Shown: piece after piece, positions 1 through 9,051 of the stretch
Layout of the letters: every line of letters begins with the position of its first letter
How positions within the stretch are numbered: position 1 is the first letter of the stretch
Program-made: the position numbers and the translations under genes
Assembly: GCA_030603695.1 (NCBI GenBank)
Contig: JAUVXF010000021.1
Span: forward strand, 1-48,119
From: Natronohydrobacter sp.
GTDB taxonomy: Bacteria; Pseudomonadota; Alphaproteobacteria; Rhodobacterales; Rhodobacteraceae
Direction: 5' to 3'
Length of the DNA stretch: 48,119 nt
The notes under the pieces: model-generated
What the model was told of the DNA's origin: nothing
The model's input: only the letters and a program-made list of their open reading frames with translations
Databases searched by the model: none

Positions 1-95
1 GGGGGGGCGCCCTGCCCCCCCCCCCCCCCCCCCCGGGGCCGCGGGGGCGGCCCCGCGCCCCCGCGCGGGCCCGGCCCCCCCCCCCACGCCACCCC
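1..95. other. low-complexity G/C run at window edge
   Basis: The first 95 bases are almost only G and C, with homopolymer C runs of about 20 and 13 bases. No reading frame, promoter or repeat can be recognised in it. It looks like poor-quality or artefactual sequence at a contig end rather than biology. The adjacent gene at 107 has a normal ribosome binding site and complete N-terminus, so reliable sequence begins at about 96. Confidence 0.6.
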
Positions 96-106
96 ATGAG
101 GCGCGC

Positions 107-1516
107 ATGCTGACAGCCTGCACCCCTGCTTTTCTGGATGATCTGGCCGCGCAACTGCCCCCCGACACGCTGCGCCCCCCGGAGGCACGCCATCTGCAAG
201 AACCGCGTGGGCGCTGGCACGGGCAGGCCGGCGCCTTGGCCTTGCCGCGCAGCACGCAAGAGGTGGCGGTGATCCTGCGGGCCTGCCATGCGGCGGGCGT
301 TGGGGTTGTGCCCTATGGTGGGGGCACGGGCCTTGTGGGCGGGCAGGTGGCGGCAGGAGAGATGCGCCCTGTGATCTTGTCATTGGAGCGCATGGCCGCC
401 ATTCGTGCGGTCTATCCGTCCGAGAATGTGATGATTGCCGAGGCAGGCGTCATTCTGGCCGATGTTCAGAAAGCGGCCGAAGCGGTGGAGCGGCTGTTTC
501 CGCTCTCGCTGGCCTCTGAAGGATCGGCGCGGATTGGTGGTTTGCTGGCCTGCAATGCGGGCGGGGTGAATGTGCTGCGCTATGGCAATGCCCGCGATCT
601 GGCGCTGGGGCTGGAAGTGGTCTTTGCCGATGGGCAAATCTGGCACGGGCTGAAGCGGCTGCGCAAGGATAACACGGGCTATGACCTGCGCCATCTGATG
701 ATCGGATCAGAGGGCACGCTGGGGGTGATCACGGCGGCAAGCCTGCGGCTTGCGCCGCGCCCGGCCCGCCAAGGTGCGGCGCTGATGGTTGTGCCAGACC
801 CCGACGCCGCCTTGCGCCTGTTGGCGCTGGCGCAGGCGCGCATGGGGGATGGCATTTCAGCCTTTGAGTTGATTGGTGCGATGGGGCTGGATTTTCTGGC
901 CCAGACCATGCCGCAAATCCGCCAGCCCTTCGCGCAGCCCCCCGCATGGATGGTGCTGATTGATCTGGGCCTGCCCGCAGGGCTGGCCCCAGACACAGCG
1001 CTGGAAGAGTTGTTTTCAGAGGCCCATGACACAGGGCTGGTGCTGGACGGGGTAATTGCCGCAAGCCTTGCGCACCGCGCCGAATTCTGGGCCTTGCGCG
1101 AGGCGATCCCAGAGGCCAACCGCCATATCGGCGCAATTTCCAGCCATGATATCTCTTTGCCGCTGTCAGAAATTCCGGCCTTCATTCGCCGCGCTGGCCC
1201 GGCGCTGGCGCGCCTCAATGACTACCGGATCAATTGCTTTGGCCATCTGGGCGATGGTAATTTGCATTACAACGTTTTTCCCGTTCCCGGCCGCACGCGC
1301 GCCGACCACGCGGCAGAGCGCGACGCGATCAAAGCCTGTGTGCATGATCTGGTGCATGAGATGGGCGGCTCTGTCAGTGCCGAACATGGGGTGGGACGCC
1401 TGAAAACCGCTGATCTGGTGACATATGGCGACCCTGTGAAACTGGCGGCCATGCGCGCGATAAAAGCCGCACTTGATCCCAAGGGCATCATGAATCCGGG
1501 CGCTGTTCTAGCCTAA
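107..1516 (+). CDS. FAD-linked oxidase, GlcD / D-2-hydroxyacid dehydrogenase type
   Basis: A 469-aa flavoprotein of the FAD-binding PCMH plus FAD-oxidase C-terminal family, which includes the glycolate oxidase subunit GlcD, D-lactate dehydrogenase and D-2-hydroxyglutarate dehydrogenase. The FAD-binding half shows VVPYGGGTGLVGG near residue 67 and a glycine-rich GLLACNAGG stretch. The C-terminal half shows GHLGDGNLHYN, SAEHGVG and the usual ending with LDPKGIMNPG. Length is normal for the family. The ATG at 107 follows GAGG with 5-nt spacing; an upstream ATG at 96 stops after five codons. The substrate is a D-2-hydroxyacid, but which one cannot be decided because no glcE/glcF partners are next to it. 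Its last 9 bases overlap the end of the convergent azlD. Confidence 0.85.
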   Translation: MLTACTPAFLDDLAAQLPPDTLRPPEARHLQEPRGRWHGQAGALALPRSTQEVAVILRACHAAGVGVVPYGGGTGLVGGQVAAGEMRPVILSLERMAAIRAVYPSENVMIAEAGVILADVQKAAEAVERLFPLSLASEGSARIGGLLACNAGGVNVLRYGNARDLALGLEVVFADGQIWHGLKRLRKDNTGYDLRHLMIGSEGTLGVITAASLRLAPRPARQGAALMVVPDPDAALRLLALAQARMGDGISAFELIGAMGLDFLAQTMPQIRQPFAQPPAWMVLIDLGLPAGLAPDTALEELFSEAHDTGLVLDGVIAASLAHRAEFWALREAIPEANRHIGAISSHDISLPLSEIPAFIRRAGPALARLNDYRINCFGHLGDGNLHYNVFPVPGRTRADHAAERDAIKACVHDLVHEMGGSVSAEHGVGRLKTADLVTYGDPVKLAAMRAIKAALDPKGIMNPGAVLA

Positions 1517-1837
1517 GGTAAAATGCAGCGCGAATAACACCGCCGCGCCCCCAAAAATGGTCAGGGTGGCGTTTTTTGTCCAGAAACTGATGGCGATTGT
1601 GGCCACAGCTGCCGCCAGACGCACGCCATCCAATGTGCCACCTGTGGCTTGGGGAAACAGGATCATGGGCGTGATCATGCCCGGCATTACCGCCACCGCC
1701 GTATAACGCAGATGGCGCAGCACCCATTCGGGCAGATCACGATTGCCAATTATGCCCAGAAACGACAGCCGCAACAGGTAAGAGCCAAGCCCCAGCCCAA
1801 CAATAATTGTCCAGATCTGGGCGGTTGTCATGGTCAT
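1508..1837 (-). CDS. azlD: AzlD-family branched-chain amino acid transport subunit
   Basis: A 109-aa hydrophobic protein with three to four predicted membrane segments and the AzlD pattern SYLLR-LSFLG early and AVMPGMI in the middle. AzlD pairs with AzlC to export branched-chain amino acids and analogues across the inner membrane. The ATG at 1837 overlaps the azlC stop (ATGA), indicating translational coupling. A second in-frame ATG lies two codons inside, at 1831. The 3' end overlaps the convergent FAD oxidase gene by 9 bases. Confidence 0.85.
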   Translation of the reverse strand: MTMTTAQIWTIIVGLGLGSYLLRLSFLGIIGNRDLPEWVLRHLRYTAVAVMPGMITPMILFPQATGGTLDGVRLAAAVATIAISFWTKNATLTIFGGAAVLFALHFTLG

Positions 1838-2538
1838 GATGCATCTCTCGCACGCATGCGGCGTTCCACTTCGGCCCCGGCCATCATCGCCAGCGCCGCC
1901 GCTACCAGCAGGCCCAGATTGAACGGCAGGAAGGCAAAAACCAGAACCCCGATAATTGAAACCAGCGCCGCCACCACATGCGCCGCACTGCGCAGCATGG
2001 GCACAATCAGCGCCAGAAAGGTGATCGGCACGGCAAAATCTATCGGCAGCCCCGCCGGAATGGCCGTTCCCAGGACCGCGCCCCCCCATGTGGCCAGATA
2101 CCACAAGGGGCAAATTGGTGTCACAACCCCGAAATAATAGGCCATTTTCTGCGCCGGGCGCATATCGGGGGTGTTTTCATATTTCAGGATTGCAGCGGCA
2201 TAAGCCTGATCCACCATGAAATAAGACACTGCCCCGCGCTTCCACCACGAGATCTTGCCCAGATGCGGCGCGAGAGAGGCGGAATACATGGCCATACGCA
2301 GATTAACCGCCAGTGCAGCCGCCAGAACAATCAGAACTGGCGCATTCTCGACCATCATCTGAACGGCGACAAACTGGGCCGCGCCTGCGATCACCAGCAC
2401 CGAAAACCCCATCACCTGCGCCAGATTAAGCCCGGCCTCTGTGGCGACCACACCAAACACCGCGCCAAAGGGGATGATGACCAGAATAAAGGGCGTTGCA
2501 TCGCGGAAGCCTTGCCAGAACTCGCGGGAAAGCGCCAT
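1834..2538 (-). CDS. azlC: AzlC-family branched-chain amino acid export permease
   Basis: The larger subunit of the AzlCD exporter, 234 aa, with repeated membrane segments and the family hallmarks GFRDATPFILVIIPFG near the N-terminus and AGAAQFVAVQ about residue 50. The frame stays open upstream to 2625, but that extension is not hydrophobic and not family-like. The start is therefore placed at the ATG at 2538 (MALSREFWQG). It is the first gene of a two-gene operon with azlD. No regulator is adjacent, so its control cannot be inferred. Confidence 0.85.
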   Translation of the reverse strand: MALSREFWQGFRDATPFILVIIPFGAVFGVVATEAGLNLAQVMGFSVLVIAGAAQFVAVQMMVENAPVLIVLAAALAVNLRMAMYSASLAPHLGKISWWKRGAVSYFMVDQAYAAAILKYENTPDMRPAQKMAYYFGVVTPICPLWYLATWGGAVLGTAIPAGLPIDFAVPITFLALIVPMLRSAAHVVAALVSIIGVLVFAFLPFNLGLLVAAALAMMAGAEVERRMRARDAS

Positions 2539-2654
2539 CAGATCAGAACCCCGTATATCAGCACTGCCGCAGCATTTGCGGGCAAAATTGTTCACATATG
2601 AAATGACTAGCCAAGGGGGCGGCAAGTTGCAAGATGGTGCAAAAGCGTTTGGGC

Positions 2655-2686
2655 GGTATCTGGCGGCCTTGCGCGCGCCAGATACC
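2655..2686 (-). terminator. hairpin downstream of greA
   Basis: A perfect 11-bp inverted repeat (GGTATCTGGCG / CGCCAGATACC) with a 10-nt loop lies 11 nt after the greA stop codon. On the minus strand the stem is followed by GCCCAAACGCTTTTG, so there is only a short delayed T-run. It is probably the greA terminator and separates greA from azlC. Confidence 0.55.
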
Positions 2687-2697
2687 CAAACTCTGCC

Positions 2698-3168
2698 TTA
2701 CTTGAAGGCGATAGACAGAATTTCGTAGCTGCGCACGCCGCCGGGGCTGCGCACATCCACAGTGTCGCCCTCATCCTTGCCGATCATGGCGCGCGCAAGG
2801 GGGGATTTCACGTTCAAAAGCCCTTTTTCCAGATCAGCTTCGGGTTCACCCACAATCTGATATGTGCGCTCTTCTTCGGTATCCTCGTCAATGATCGTTA
2901 CCGTCGCGCCAAATTTGACAGAACCGGTAAACTTTGTCGGATCAATTACTTCTGCCCGCGCAAGCACAGATTCCAATTCCTTTATGCGCCCTTCAATGAA
3001 GCTCTGCTTCTCGCGGGCGGCATGGTATTCGGCATTTTCGGACAAATCGCCATGCTCGCGCGCCTCTGCAATGGCGCGGATAATCGCGGGCCGCTCTTCG
3101 GATTTCAGCTTGCGCAATTCTGCATCAAGCATCTGCTGACCGGCACGGGTCAGGGGCAGTTTTTCCAT
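2698..3168 (-). CDS. greA: transcription elongation factor GreA
   Basis: A 156-aa protein matching GreA over its whole length. Residues about 1-75 form the antiparallel coiled coil, with the acidic tip region [12 protein letters not shown] that reaches into the RNA polymerase secondary channel. Residues about 80-156 form the FKBP-like C-terminal domain, containing [14 protein letters not shown]. GreA stimulates the polymerase to cleave backtracked RNA and restart. The gene is monocistronic: a hairpin follows it and the ETF-QO gene runs away in the opposite direction. Confidence 0.97.
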   Translation of the reverse strand: MEKLPLTRAGQQMLDAELRKLKSEERPAIIRAIAEAREHGDLSENAEYHAAREKQSFIEGRIKELESVLARAEVIDPTKFTGSVKFGATVTIIDEDTEEERTYQIVGEPEADLEKGLLNVKSPLARAMIGKDEGDTVDVRSPGGVRSYEILSIAFK

Positions 3169-3343
3169 GTTTGTCCCCTCGCACTATAAAAAAGACCGCC
3201 CGCGGCAGGGCCGGGGCTGTCAAAGCTCTCTGCGCTATCAGACCGCACCCGCCGCCCGATTGCAAGAAGAATGCGCGCCCCCCGTGCAGTTGGCAAAGCT
3301 GCGTATCTGTGTCGCATCTGGATGCTGCAACGCCGCGTTGGCA

Positions 3344-3373
3344 TTGACCATCCTGCCAGCGCTGCGCTAGGTG
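3344..3373 (+). promoter_or_regulatory. candidate sigma-70 promoter for the ETF-QO gene
   Basis: TTGACC at 3344-3349, five of six matches to the -35 consensus, is followed after 17-18 nt by CTAGGT/TAGGTG, a weak -10. It lies in the 261-nt gap between greA and the ETF-QO gene, 57 nt before the start codon. The rest of the gap shows no gene. Confidence 0.45.
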
Positions 3374-3429
3374 TTCTGGCGAAAGAAAATATCAAACACG
3401 CCCCGCCACGCGCAAGAACAGGAGCCGCC

Positions 3430-5076
3430 ATGCCCGAACTAGCCCGCGAAGCCATGGAATATGATGTTGTTATCGTGGGGGCGGGGCCTGCGGGCCTGTC
3501 TGCCGCGATCCGGCTGAAGCAACTGGACGCTGATTTGTCGGTTGTGGTGCTGGAAAAAGGATCGGAAGTGGGCGCGCATATCCTGTCTGGCGCGGTGCTT
3601 GATCCGTGCGGGCTGGATGCGCTGATCCCCGATTGGAAACCGCGCGGCGCACCTGTCAGCGTGCGGGTGCGCAAAGATAATTTCTACATGCTGGGCGAGG
3701 CCGGGCAAATCCGCGTGCCCAACTGGCCCATGCCCCCCCTGATGAACAATCACGGCAATTACATTGTCTCCATGGCCAATCTCTGCCGCTGGATGGCAGA
3801 ACAGGCCGAGGCGCTGGGGGTAGAGATATTTCCCGGCATGGCCTGCTCTGAACTGGTCTATGAGGGCGGGCGTGTAAAGGGCGTTGTTGCGGGCGAATTT
3901 GGCAAGAATTCCGATGGCACACCCGGCGCGGGCTATGAACCGGGGATGGAGTTGCATGGAAAATATGTGTTTCTCTCCGAAGGCGTGCGCGGCTCTCTCG
4001 CAAAAGAGGTGATGGCGAAATATGATCTGGCCAAGGACAAAGAGCCGCAGAAATTCGGCCTTGGCATGAAGGAAATCTGGGAAATAGACCCCGAAAAACA
4101 CCGCGAAGGCACTGTCACCCATACAATGGGCTGGCCCTTGGGCAAAAATGCCGGCGGTGGCAGCTTCATCTACCACATCGACAATAACCAAGTTTATATC
4201 GGCTTTGTGGTGCATCTGAATTATGAAAACCCCTATCTCTCGCCCTATCAGGAATTTCAGCGCTTCAAACATCATCCGATGGTGGCGGAACTGCTGAAAG
4301 GCGGCAAGCGCGTGGCTTACGGGGCACGGGCCATTTCGGAAGGGGGGTATCAATCCATCCCCAAAGTCACCTTTCCCGGCGGTGTTTTGCTGGGCTGTTC
4401 TGCCGGGCTGGTGAATGTGCCGCGTATCAAGGGCAATCACAATGCCATGCTGTCGGGCAAGGCCGCCGCAGAGGCCGCGCATGCCGCCATCATGGCAGGC
4501 CGCGCGGGCGATGAACTGGCCGAATATGAGCAGGAATTGCGCACAGGCCCGATTGGCAAAGACCTGAAAAAAGTGCGCAATGTCAAACCCATGTGGTCAA
4601 AATGGGGGCTTGTGCCCTCGCTTGCGCTGGGTGGGTTGGACATGTGGACAAATACCTTGGGCTTTTCGCTATTTGGCACAATGGGGCATGGCAAGACCGA
4701 TGCCGCCGCCACCGCAGAGGCGCGCAAGCACAGCCCCATTAATTACCCCAAACCCGATGGGGTGTTGTCTTTCGACAGGCTGACAAATGTGGCCTATTCC
4801 TTCACCAACCATGAAGAAAGCCAGCCTGCGCATCTGACGTTGAAAGACCCTTCTGTCCCGATTGCGGTAAATCTGCCCAAATTTGCCGAACCCGCGCAGC
4901 GCTATTGCCCGGCTGGTGTCTATGAGGTGGTGGCCGAAGAGGGCAAAGACCCGCGCTTTGTCATCAATTTCCAGAATTGCGTGCATTGCAAGACCTGCGA
5001 TATCAAAGACCCAAGCCAGAATATTCACTGGGTTACGCCGCAAGGGGGCGATGGGCCGAATTATCCCAATATGTAA
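3430..5076 (+). CDS. electron transfer flavoprotein-ubiquinone oxidoreductase
   Basis: A 548-aa iron-sulfur flavoprotein that passes electrons from ETF to the ubiquinone pool during fatty acid and amino acid oxidation, at the inner membrane. The N-terminus has the FAD dinucleotide-binding motif VVIVGAGPAG (residues 13-22). The C-terminus carries the 4Fe-4S ligands, one Cys in YCPAGVYEV and three in NCVHCKTCDIKDP, and the usual final NIHWVTPQGGDGPNYPNM. Length matches bacterial family members. The start at 3430 is chosen because GGAG lies 5 nt upstream and the family begins just before the FAD motif; the open frame reaching back to 3271 is unlikely to be translated. ETF subunit genes are not in this window. 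Confidence 0.95.
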   Translation: MPELAREAMEYDVVIVGAGPAGLSAAIRLKQLDADLSVVVLEKGSEVGAHILSGAVLDPCGLDALIPDWKPRGAPVSVRVRKDNFYMLGEAGQIRVPNWPMPPLMNNHGNYIVSMANLCRWMAEQAEALGVEIFPGMACSELVYEGGRVKGVVAGEFGKNSDGTPGAGYEPGMELHGKYVFLSEGVRGSLAKEVMAKYDLAKDKEPQKFGLGMKEIWEIDPEKHREGTVTHTMGWPLGKNAGGGSFIYHIDNNQVYIGFVVHLNYENPYLSPYQEFQRFKHHPMVAELLKGGKRVAYGARAISEGGYQSIPKVTFPGGVLLGCSAGLVNVPRIKGNHNAMLSGKAAAEAAHAAIMAGRAGDELAEYEQELRTGPIGKDLKKVRNVKPMWSKWGLVPSLALGGLDMWTNTLGFSLFGTMGHGKTDAAATAEARKHSPINYPKPDGVLSFDRLTNVAYSFTNHEESQPAHLTLKDPSVPIAVNLPKFAEPAQRYCPAGVYEVVAEEGKDPRFVINFQNCVHCKTCDIKDPSQNIHWVTPQGGDGPNYPNM

Positions 5077-5140
5077 CCCCGCCAGATGTGACGATTGGGT
5101 GAGATTGGGGGCTTGGCGTGCGGTTTCTGGGCGGGGGTGA

Positions 5141-5169
5141 TTGCCTCTGCCCACCGCGCGCCCTACTGT
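5141..5169 (+). promoter_or_regulatory. candidate sigma-70 promoter for the TPR-ispE operon
   Basis: TTGCCT (5141-5146) and TACTGT (5164-5169) are separated by exactly 17 nt, 34 nt before the GTG start at 5204. The hexamers match the consensus only 4/6 and 3/6, so the spacing and position are the main support. Confidence 0.4.
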
Positions 5170-5203
5170 TACTCCCGAACCTTAGAATACGGAGCGCCTT
5201 TAC

Positions 5204-6913
5204 GTGGTCTTTTCCCGCCGTCTTGCCCGCTCGCTGGCTGTTGTATTTGCTTTGCTGCCTGTCGCGCCAATGGCGCAGGCGCAACCGGAAGGGCCTGTGC
5301 CCCCCGGTTTGGCCGGGGCGTTTTTGTCGGGGCGGATTGCTGTAACCGCGAATGACTTCGCACGCATGGCCGAAAGCTATGACAGTGCCTATCAGGCTGA
5401 TCCGCAGAATGACGCGTTTCGCGAACTGGCCATGCAAGGCTGGCTTCTGAGCGGCGCGTTTGAGCAATCCGCGCGTTTGGCCGCGCAGGGGGCAGCCACT
5501 GGCGATCTGACACAACCGGCCGCCCTGATCTTGCAGGCGGATGCGTTTTTGCGCGGGGCCTATGAGGCCGCTTTGGGCGCTTTGGAAGATGGCGCGGGCA
5601 CAGGGCCGCTGACAGATGCGATGGCGGTTGCATGGGCCAATCTGGGCAAAGGCAGCATGTCAGAGACGCTGGCCGCCTTTGACAGCGCTGTAACACAGCG
5701 CGCAGAGCTTGCACCCTTTGCCCTGTATCAAAAAGCCCTCGCGCTTGCCTTGGTGGGCGATATGGAGGGCGCGGCCGATATTCTGGTGGCGCAAAACGAG
5801 GGGCCGGTCAGCCTGTCGCGCCGTGGAATTCTGGCGCAACTGGCCATCCTGTCGCAGCTTGGCAGGTTTGAAGATGCGCTGGAGATCGTGGACAGCATGT
5901 TTTCCAGCCCCCCGGATGATGATGTCGCGCAAGTGATTGCGGCCCTTCAGGCAGGCGAGGCTATTCCTTTTACCACCATCACATCGGCCCGCGACGGGAT
6001 GGCAGAGGTCTATTTCACGCTGGCGGGCGCGCTTGTGGGGGATCGGGATGATTGGTTGCCGATCATCTACGGACAGCTTGCTCTGGCGCTTCGCCCTGAT
6101 CATGGTGATGCAATCTTGCTGACAGGGCAATTGCTGGAAAGGCTTGGCCAGTATGAACTGGCAGATAAAACCTATCTGCGCATGCCTGCCGAACATCCGC
6201 AATTTCTGGGTGCCGAATTGGGGCGCGCGAATGCACTTTATCAATCCGGCCAGACACAGGCCGCGATTGACAGCCTGACAGCCCTTAGCGCGGCGCGGCC
6301 CGATTCTGTGTTGGTGCTCAGCTCTCTGGGCGACATGCTGCGCCGCGAAGAACGCTATGCAGAGGCCGCAGAGGCCTATACAAGCGCGATTGATCTGATT
6401 GGCACGATAGAGCCGCGCCACTGGGTTTTGCTTTACACCCGCGCCATCGCGCTGGAGCGGATTGGCGATTGGGACAGCGCAGAACCAGAATTCCGCCGCG
6501 TGCTGGAATTTGTGCCAGATGAGCCGCAAGTGCTGAACTATCTGGGCTATTCGCTGATCGAACAGCGCCGCAATCTGGACGAGGCGCTGGATATGATCGA
6601 GCGCGCGGTCGCGGGCGATCCTGACAGCGGATATATCACCGATTCTCTGGGCTGGGCGTTTTATCGCCTTGGCCGCTTTGAAGAGGCCGTGCCGGTGATG
6701 GAGCGCGCGGTGGAACTGTTGCCGCAAGACCCGATCCTGAATGACCATCTGGGCGATGTTTATTGGGCTGTGGGCCGCAAGCGCGAAGCGCGGTTTCAGT
6801 GGCGCCGCGCCCTGTCTTTTGCGCCCCATCCCGATCTGGATCTGGAGTTCGTGCGCCGCAAGCTGGACGTGGGCAAGGACATCGCGCTGGAAGAGGCCGA
6901 AGCCGCGCAATGA
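5204..6913 (+). CDS. exported tetratricopeptide-repeat protein
   Basis: A 569-aa protein with a signal peptide (basic MVFSRRLAR, hydrophobic stretch, cleavage likely after AQA at about residue 26), followed by TPR-type helical repeats through most of the length. The clearest are in the C-terminal third, for example [21 protein letters not shown] and [21 protein letters not shown] arrays are protein-binding scaffolds; the partner is unknown and no catalytic motif is visible. The start is GTG at 5204 with GGAG about 9 nt upstream. The stop overlaps the ispE start (ATGA), so the two are probably co-translated. Homologues in this order are usually annotated simply as TPR proteins. The location is probably periplasmic. 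Confidence 0.85.
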   Translation: MVFSRRLARSLAVVFALLPVAPMAQAQPEGPVPPGLAGAFLSGRIAVTANDFARMAESYDSAYQADPQNDAFRELAMQGWLLSGAFEQSARLAAQGAATGDLTQPAALILQADAFLRGAYEAALGALEDGAGTGPLTDAMAVAWANLGKGSMSETLAAFDSAVTQRAELAPFALYQKALALALVGDMEGAADILVAQNEGPVSLSRRGILAQLAILSQLGRFEDALEIVDSMFSSPPDDDVAQVIAALQAGEAIPFTTITSARDGMAEVYFTLAGALVGDRDDWLPIIYGQLALALRPDHGDAILLTGQLLERLGQYELADKTYLRMPAEHPQFLGAELGRANALYQSGQTQAAIDSLTALSAARPDSVLVLSSLGDMLRREERYAEAAEAYTSAIDLIGTIEPRHWVLLYTRAIALERIGDWDSAEPEFRRVLEFVPDEPQVLNYLGYSLIEQRRNLDEALDMIERAVAGDPDSGYITDSLGWAFYRLGRFEEAVPVMERAVELLPQDPILNDHLGDVYWAVGRKREARFQWRRALSFAPHPDLDLEFVRRKLDVGKDIALEEAEAAQ

Positions 6914-7746
6914 CAGCGACAGAGCGCGCGCCTGCCAAGATAAACCTGTGCCTGAATGTGACGGGCCAGCGCGCAGATGGGTATCACCTGTTGGATTCGC
7001 TGGTCGTCTTTACCGAATTTGGCGACAGGCTGACAGCGCAGGCCGGGCAGGGGGTAACGCTGGCCGTGCAAGGCCCAGAGGCGGCGGGGCTGGGGGCAGG
7101 GCCTGACAACCTTGTGTTGCGCGCCGCCCGCCTGATGGGTGCGCAAGATATGGCGCTGGTCTTGCAGAAAGATTTGCCGCTGGCCTCTGGCATTGGCGGG
7201 GGGTCATCCGATGCGGCGGCGTGTTTGCGGCTGATTGCGCGGTTTACGGGCAGGGCATTGCCCGCGCCTGCCGATATTCTGGCGCTTGGGGCGGATGTGC
7301 CGGTGTGTTTGGGCCTGCACCCCTGCCGCATGCAGGGGGTGGGCGAAGTGGTTACACCCTTGGCCGTTCTGCCGCAATTCTGGCTGGTGCTGGCCAATCC
7401 GCGTGTGGAAGTGCCAACACCGCAAGTGTTCCGCGCGTTGGTGCAGCGTGATAATCCCCCATTGCCTGCACATCTGCCCGCATGGCCGGATGCAGCGGCC
7501 CTGTTTGACTGGTTGCGCGCCCAGCGTAATGATCTGGAAGCGCCCGCCTGTGCTCTTGCGCCCGTTATCGCGCAGGTGCGCGATGCCTTGGCCGCAACGC
7601 AAGGTTGCGCTTTGGCGCGGATGTCGGGGTCTGGGGCCACATGTTTCGGGCTTTACGCCTGCGCCGCGCAGGCCGAGGCAGCGGCGCAGGCGCTGCGCCT
7701 TGCGCATCCCGGCTGGTGGGTGGTTGCAACCCCGCGCCTGTTATAG
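6910..7746 (+). CDS. ispE: 4-diphosphocytidyl-2-C-methyl-D-erythritol kinase
   Basis: A 278-aa GHMP kinase that phosphorylates CDP-methylerythritol in the MEP pathway to IPP and DMAPP. It shows APAKINLCL at the N-terminus with the conserved Lys10, the ATP-binding glycine-rich loop [14 protein letters not shown] (residues 91-104) and Asp129 in [17 protein letters not shown] motif near the C-terminus is also typical. The ATG at 6910 overlaps the TPR gene stop. It converges with the polyprenyl diphosphate synthase gene 17 nt away, another isoprenoid gene that consumes the product of this pathway. Confidence 0.95.
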   Translation: MTATERAPAKINLCLNVTGQRADGYHLLDSLVVFTEFGDRLTAQAGQGVTLAVQGPEAAGLGAGPDNLVLRAARLMGAQDMALVLQKDLPLASGIGGGSSDAAACLRLIARFTGRALPAPADILALGADVPVCLGLHPCRMQGVGEVVTPLAVLPQFWLVLANPRVEVPTPQVFRALVQRDNPPLPAHLPAWPDAAALFDWLRAQRNDLEAPACALAPVIAQVRDALAATQGCALARMSGSGATCFGLYACAAQAEAAAQALRLAHPGWWVVATPRLL

Positions 7747-7763
7747 AGCGCAGGCAGCCTGCC

Positions 7764-8780
7764 TTAATATAGCCGCGCCACAACGTAATCGGCCAGATCG
7801 CTGAGCATATCGCGCAAGGGGTGATCTGGCAGGGGGGCTAGGGCCGCTTTGGCGCGGCTTGCCCATAAAAGCGCCTCGTGGCGCGTGCTTTCCATCGTGT
7901 CATGCTGTGCCATCAGGGCCAAAGCCTGCTCGAAATCGCCGTCACCTTGCTTGCCTGCCCCAATCACGCGCTGCCAGAACGCACGCTCTTCGGCATCCCC
8001 CGCAGCAATCGCGCGGATGACAGGCAGGGTGACTTTGCACTCGCGGAAATCATCCCCGATATTCTTGCCAATATTCGCACCAGCGCCGCCATAATCCAGA
8101 TAATCATCGACAATCTGGAAACTGATCCCCAGCGCATCGCCATAGGTGAACAGCGCTTGCACATGCTCTTCCGGGGCATTTGCCAACACCGCCCCGGCCT
8201 CTGTTGCCGCAGAGAAAAGCGCGGCTGTCTTGCCCCGGATCACGCGCAAATATTGGTCTTCGCTTGTGGCGATATTCTGCGCGGTGGTCAGTTGCAGAAC
8301 CTCACCCTCGGCAATCGTGGCAGAGGCATTGGCAAGGATGTCGAGCACCCGCAAAGACCCGCAATCCACCATCAACTGAAACGCGCGCGCAAACAGATAG
8401 TCGCCCACCAGCACCGAGGATTTGTTATCCCAGAGCAAATTCGCCGTGGCCCGCCCCCGGCGCTGCTTGCTTTCATCTACCACATCATCATGCAACAGGG
8501 TCGCTGTATGAATAAATTCAACAGTAGCCGCCAAATGATGGTGAAATTCGCCCTCATACTTGCACAAATGCGATGCAGCCAGCACCAGCATGGGCCGAAT
8601 GCGCTTGCCTCCGGCCTCTATCAGATGGGCGGTGACTTCGGGAATGCGCGGCGCGTGTTCGGATGCCATGCGCGCCCGGATCAGGGTGTTGACGGCTGTC
8701 ATATCCGCGCCCAGATATGCTGCAAGCCTGTCATGGGGGGCCTGCGCTTTGGGGGGATGTGTCATGTGCTGTGTGTCCAT
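7764..8780 (-). CDS. ispB: long-chain polyprenyl diphosphate synthase (ubiquinone side chain)
   Basis: A 338-aa trans-isoprenyl diphosphate synthase that extends FPP with IPP to the C40-C50 tail of ubiquinone. Both aspartate-rich motifs are present: DDVVD at residues 98-102, followed by the usual RRG, and DDYLD at residues 225-229. GGKRIRP, which binds the diphosphate, lies upstream. The product length, octaprenyl to decaprenyl, cannot be read from the sequence, though Rhodobacterales generally make Q10. The start is taken at 8780; a second ATG at 8765 is possible. The upstream open frame to 8963 overlaps the divergent DUF2007 gene and is rejected. Confidence 0.9.
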   Translation of the reverse strand: MDTQHMTHPPKAQAPHDRLAAYLGADMTAVNTLIRARMASEHAPRIPEVTAHLIEAGGKRIRPMLVLAASHLCKYEGEFHHHLAATVEFIHTATLLHDDVVDESKQRRGRATANLLWDNKSSVLVGDYLFARAFQLMVDCGSLRVLDILANASATIAEGEVLQLTTAQNIATSEDQYLRVIRGKTAALFSAATEAGAVLANAPEEHVQALFTYGDALGISFQIVDDYLDYGGAGANIGKNIGDDFRECKVTLPVIRAIAAGDAEERAFWQRVIGAGKQGDGDFEQALALMAQHDTMESTRHEALLWASRAKAALAPLPDHPLRDMLSDLADYVVARLY

Positions 8781-8835
8781 CTTCTGTTGTTGTCCTGTCT
8801 CGACAAACTGTTGCGCTTGGCCATAGGGTAGCGGC

Positions 8836-9051
8836 ATGAAAGAACTTCTGCGCACAACCAATCCGACAATCATTCCCTTTGCCACGGCAATCTTGCAAGG
8901 CGAGGGTATAGAGGTGTTTGATATTGACGTCCATATGCACACGCTGGAATCCACCTTGGGCATGATGCCGCGGCGGTTGATGGTGCGGCGTGAGGATCAT
9001 TTCATGGCCGTGTCCATTCTGCGCGAAAACGGAATCCCGCTGCATGACTGA
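8836..9051 (+). CDS. DUF2007 family small protein
   Basis: A 71-aa protein matching the DUF2007 (putative signal-transducing) family: a short beta-alpha unit with the typical opening about getting from one residue patch to a position-specific address, here KELLRTTNPTIIPFATAILQ, then a GIEVFDID strand. No catalytic residues are known. It overlaps the next methyltransferase start by 8 nt (ATGACTGA), so the two are coupled. Its promoter must lie in the 55 nt between it and the divergent polyprenyl synthase gene. Confidence 0.85.
   Translation: MKELLRTTNPTIIPFATAILQGEGIEVFDIDVHMHTLESTLGMMPRRLMVRREDHFMAVSILRENGIPLHD

Noticed and set aside
3169-3270. Perfect TTGACA on the minus strand upstream of greA as a promoter
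   Set aside because: The only good -10 (TATAGT) lies 29 nt away, far from the required 16-18 nt, so the pair was not called.
5660-6910. 416-codon minus-strand open frame
   Set aside because: Shadow of the TPR gene, whose signal peptide and repeats identify the real frame.
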